Below, piece after piece: positions 6,682-8,821 of a stretch of DNA of 8,821 nt. Position numbers and translations under genes: made by a program. The notes below the pieces were generated by a model. The model was not told where the DNA came from and did no database searches. It worked only from the letters and a program-made list of their open reading frames with translations. The stretch is from Spirochaetota bacterium (GTDB lineage: Bacteria; Spirochaetota; Spirochaetia; Treponematales; UBA12059): positions 1 to 8,821 of the forward strand of contig JAKQNL010000398.1 in the NCBI GenBank assembly GCA_029565815.1, in the 5' to 3' direction. Position 1 is the first letter of the stretch, and each line of letters opens with the position of its first letter.

Positions 6682-7650
6682 ATGAGTCCATGGTCGCGGT
6701 ACGCAGAATCATGCCCGATAGGGCACAACCAGTTTCCCACCATGGAAAGCCTTGCCGGCAGCGCGTGCGAATCGGCGCGCGGCCGGCTTATGGAACTAGA
6801 AGGAATACGGACTGCCCTTAACGGAATGCCAACCTGCAGCGCCCCGTCTTCGGCCTTGGGCCGTTGCCGCGATATAGGATCTTTGGTTATGGAACTATTG
6901 CGGCGCGACAGAGGCAGACGTACGCTATACCTGCCTGCACGAGCCGTTTTGGGCAGATCCTGGGCGGTAGCCGAAGCGCAGGCGTGGTCTGCCCTGTCCA
7001 AAGCCTGCGTGCTTGCCGGCGCACCGGCCGACGAATGCCTGCGCGCCCGAGAAATAGCGGAAGCATGCATACTGGGCCTGATGGCCGAAGACGCGTACCA
7101 GGAAATGCTGGATGCACAGCGGGACGACAGCACGCGGGCAGCCGCGGCCAGAAGGCTCATAGCCCTGTGGGACGGCCGGCCGGCACGCCGCCTGGATGAG
7201 CCAAGCCTGTCGCTTGCAGAAGTGTGGGCCGCACGGAGGCGCAATCCTCCCGTATTCGGCACCATGCTCGGAACGGCGGAATTCATGGGGCTGTCCCTGG
7301 GCGTCGGTGGCTTGTGGTTCGATTTCGTTTCCGAAAAAATGTCCGAGGATGTCGTCGCAGCAGCGCTGAGCGAATTCCTGTTCGGTCTATCGCATGAGGA
7401 AATCTTGCTTGCTCGGGCTCATGTTGAATCCCAGGGGCCCCTTGGGCCCGATGAGCTTGCGAGCCGGCTGGGCATTGTAGAATCTTCCAGGGAGCTACCC
7501 GAGGCCGCAACCGACGATCCCCGAGATTTGTACCGCTTTTACGAAATGCGCAGGGAGCTAGCTGCCTTCCGCCGATTGTCTGGCACCCCCGGTCCGGTAG
7601 CCACCCTTGAAGGCGAATTCCTGGCCTGGACCCTGAACCACAGCGAATAG
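6682..7650 (+). CDS. Unrecognised soluble protein downstream of the Gre-like factor
   Basis: I do not recognise this 322-residue protein. It has no signal peptide or clear membrane segment, is mostly helical by eye and rich in Ala, Arg and Glu. Distinct stretches include PIGHNQFPTMESL (12-24), a helical block PARAVLGRSWAVAEAQAWSAL (85-105), REIAEACILGLMAEDAYQEML (123-143), and a Gly-rich hydrophobic patch GTAEFMGLSLGVGGLWFDF (197-215). GPDELASRLGI (255-265) resembles the first two helices of a helix-turn-helix, but no full domain is evident. The Shine-Dalgarno sequence AGGTGA (6667-6672) overlaps the stop of the Gre-like gene with 9 nt spacing, which supports co-transcription and this start. 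The reading frame and codon use look fully coding. A role linked to transcription is suggested only by its neighbour. Confidence 0.85.
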   Translation: MSPWSRYAESCPIGHNQFPTMESLAGSACESARGRLMELEGIRTALNGMPTCSAPSSALGRCRDIGSLVMELLRRDRGRRTLYLPARAVLGRSWAVAEAQAWSALSKACVLAGAPADECLRAREIAEACILGLMAEDAYQEMLDAQRDDSTRAAAARRLIALWDGRPARRLDEPSLSLAEVWAARRRNPPVFGTMLGTAEFMGLSLGVGGLWFDFVSEKMSEDVVAAALSEFLFGLSHEEILLARAHVESQGPLGPDELASRLGIVESSRELPEAATDDPRDLYRFYEMRRELAAFRRLSGTPGPVATLEGEFLAWTLNHSE

Positions 7651-7655
7651 CGTTC

Positions 7656-7671
7656 AAAACCAATGGGTTTT
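7656..7671 (+). terminator. Weak hairpin after the unrecognised gene
   Basis: AAAACC (7656-7661) and GGTTTT (7666-7671) are perfect 6-bp arms around a 4-nt loop, 6 nt after the stop codon. The second arm ends in four T bases, but the stem is mostly A-T and short. It may be a weak terminator or chance; the rest of the 85-bp gap shows only the next promoter. Confidence 0.3.
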
Positions 7672-7698
7672 AAAGCTTCCCTAATTTCGTAAAAATCC

Positions 7699-7728
7699 CT
7701 GTCAGAATAGCCGGCTTTCGATTATACT
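7699..7728 (+). promoter_or_regulatory. Candidate promoter of the last membrane-protein gene, possibly leaderless
   Basis: CTGTCA (7699-7704), an 18-nt spacer and TATACT (7723-7728) match the housekeeping promoter at 4 of 6 and 5 of 6 positions. The -10 ends 7 nt before ATG 7736, and the gap is a T-run plus C with no Shine-Dalgarno sequence, so the RNA would begin at or next to the start codon. Confidence 0.5.
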
Positions 7729-7735
7729 TTTTTTC

Positions 7736-8821
7736 ATGCCTATCGACTATGCACCGGAGCTAGCGGTACTCCTCACCGTGGGTCCTTACCTGCTGTTAAG
7801 GCAGGTCTTCCATCCCCTTAAAACCAAGCATCTGGCGGGCCTGTGCGCCATTCTGTTTGCCGGTGGGGCCATCACATCCTTTGTGCTGCGATCCATGCCG
7901 GAAGCGGCTTCGCTTATGGTTACAGAAATTTTACCGCAGGCCGGAAGCATCGTGTTGTGCGTCGCCTTTGTGTCCATGCCGGCAGCTCTTGGGATGGTGT
8001 GGTCCATACCAAGAGTCCGCAGCCTGCTCCGGGCCATGCTTTCCATCCTGCCTGTCGTGGCAATGGCAGCCGCACTGGGCATAGGATTCGGCGGAGGCGG
8101 CTATGAGCTTACCCTGCGGGCAGCCTTCGCGCTGGCCGGTATCTTCGCCCTTGCGGTTTCTACAAATGCCATCCAGGCAGGCGCGCTCTGTATGGCGGCA
8201 CTTGCACTCGTTTTTATGAGCAGCTTTCGACACGCCTGGCCGCTGTTTGCCAGCCTAAGCCTTGTAGCCGCCCTGGGAGCTATCGTCCTAAGCCGGATGA
8301 AACGGACTCGCCTTGCATTGCCGTGCCGCATACTGGGCTATGCCTCCGGAGGCTTTGCAATGATTGCAGGAGCCCGGCCTGCACTCGGAGCGCTCATAGG
8401 CAGCGCTTCGCTGTCATCTCATCTTGACCCACGTTCGGCACGCAGATACTTTGACGAATCCGCGCTGCTCTTACCCTTCCTGGCAGGTCTTGGCTTTAAC
8501 GCAGAGCCGGCTCTTGTTTCCTGGCAAGCTAGCATCGCCGTCTGCGGCGCAGTACTTGGCAGCGCGGCTATCCGCGGGCTGCTCGGACAAAGCCGAAATA
8601 CAAAACGCGACATCCGGCGCTTTATACCGGAATCCGGTCTTAGTTTCGGCTTGGCAATCGCGGCTACAAGTGCGGGCCTTATCGGAGATGCCACCATGGC
8701 AGGCTTAGTCATGGCATATGCGGCCGCTTCTTTATTTCCGGCCAAGCATAGTGAAGAGCAAGCCGACTCTAGCCTTACGCTGGTGGGCATATCCAAACGG
8801 CAAAATGCTGGCAGCCTCATA
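7736..8821 (+). CDS. Polytopic membrane protein, transporter-like, cut by the window edge
   Basis: From ATG 7736 (MPIDYAPELAVLLTVGPYLLL) the frame runs 362 codons with no stop to the last base, so the 3' end lies outside. It is strongly hydrophobic, with about ten to twelve likely membrane helices, for example residues 7-25, 33-51, 65-89, 97-118, 127-146, 166-186, 201-226 and two near 309-338. Short basic loops (RSLLR, SRMKRTR, RNTKRDIRR) would face the cytoplasm. Two halves of about five to six helices joined by a charged loop (DPRSARRYFDES, near 230-241) recall cation/proton antiporters. The late segment SGLSFGLAIAATSAGLIGD is the best hint of that fold, but no diagnostic motif is present, so I give no family name. 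The start has no Shine-Dalgarno sequence and lies just after a -10 box. The residues after about 340 are polar and look like a cytoplasmic tail. Confidence 0.8.
   Translation, partial: MPIDYAPELAVLLTVGPYLLLRQVFHPLKTKHLAGLCAILFAGGAITSFVLRSMPEAASLMVTEILPQAGSIVLCVAFVSMPAALGMVWSIPRVRSLLRAMLSILPVVAMAAALGIGFGGGGYELTLRAAFALAGIFALAVSTNAIQAGALCMAALALVFMSSFRHAWPLFASLSLVAALGAIVLSRMKRTRLALPCRILGYASGGFAMIAGARPALGALIGSASLSSHLDPRSARRYFDESALLLPFLAGLGFNAEPALVSWQASIAVCGAVLGSAAIRGLLGQSRNTKRDIRRFIPESGLSFGLAIAATSAGLIGDATMAGLVMAYAAASLFPAKHSEEQADSSLTLVGISKRQNAGSLI

Noticed and set aside
6507..7286. 259-codon open frame on the minus strand opposite the Gre-like and unknown genes
   Set aside because: It is rich in Ser, Arg and Ala, has no domain, and lies opposite two genes with good Shine-Dalgarno sequences. 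It is a codon-bias shadow.
7434..7449. GC-rich palindromic run GGGGCCCCTTGGGCCC
   Set aside because: It encodes the Gly-Pro-Leu-Gly-Pro stretch of the unknown protein in frame and has no T-run after it. It is most simply coding sequence.

Overview
The window reads as a compact stretch of bacterial chromosome, moderately GC-rich, with eight substantial genes and almost no spare sequence. I favour a Treponema-like spirochaete as host. The grounds are a CBS-linked RsbU-type phosphatase beside a SpoIIAA-like STAS protein and an RsbW-like kinase, and conserved hypothetical proteins of a style I associate with treponemes. This rests on memory and not on any search, so it is tentative. All strong genes use TAA, TAG or TGA as ordinary stops, so no code change is indicated.

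Layout: (1) 1-1395 (+) is the 3' part of a large conserved membrane-anchored protein. Its frame is interrupted by TAG at 28-30, and no ATG, GTG or TTG codon follows before 364. (2) 1373-2572 (-) is a CBS-pair plus PP2C (SpoIIE/RsbU) phosphatase whose 3' end overlaps the first gene tail to tail by 23 bp. (3) 2670-2969 and 2972-3511 (+) are a STAS anti-anti-sigma-like protein and a GHKL anti-sigma/serine-kinase-like protein, tightly coupled and divergent from the phosphatase. (4) 3517-5289 (-) is a half-size ABC exporter, convergent with the kinase gene (5 bp between them). (5) 5333-6166 (+) is a LuxR-type regulator, divergent from the ABC gene. (6) 6289-6672 and 6682-7650 (+) are a Rnk/GreA-like RNA polymerase secondary-channel factor and a protein I do not recognise, probably one operon. 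(7) 7736 to the window end (+) is a polytopic membrane protein that runs off the edge.

How the genes work together: genes 2 and 3 have all the parts of a partner-switching circuit (phosphatase, phosphorylatable antagonist, kinase), with CBS domains as the likely input. No sigma factor lies nearby, so the output target is unknown. The LuxR regulator and the Gre-like factor add two more transcription-control genes.

The most interesting regulatory pattern is a set of three good -10 hexamers lying 5, 6 and 7 nt before an ATG that lacks a Shine-Dalgarno sequence. This suggests leaderless transcripts. In one case the first ATG opens a two-codon reading frame just before the phosphatase start. Internal operon genes instead carry clear Shine-Dalgarno sequences. 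I saw no tRNA, rRNA, CRISPR array, insertion sequence or phage gene.
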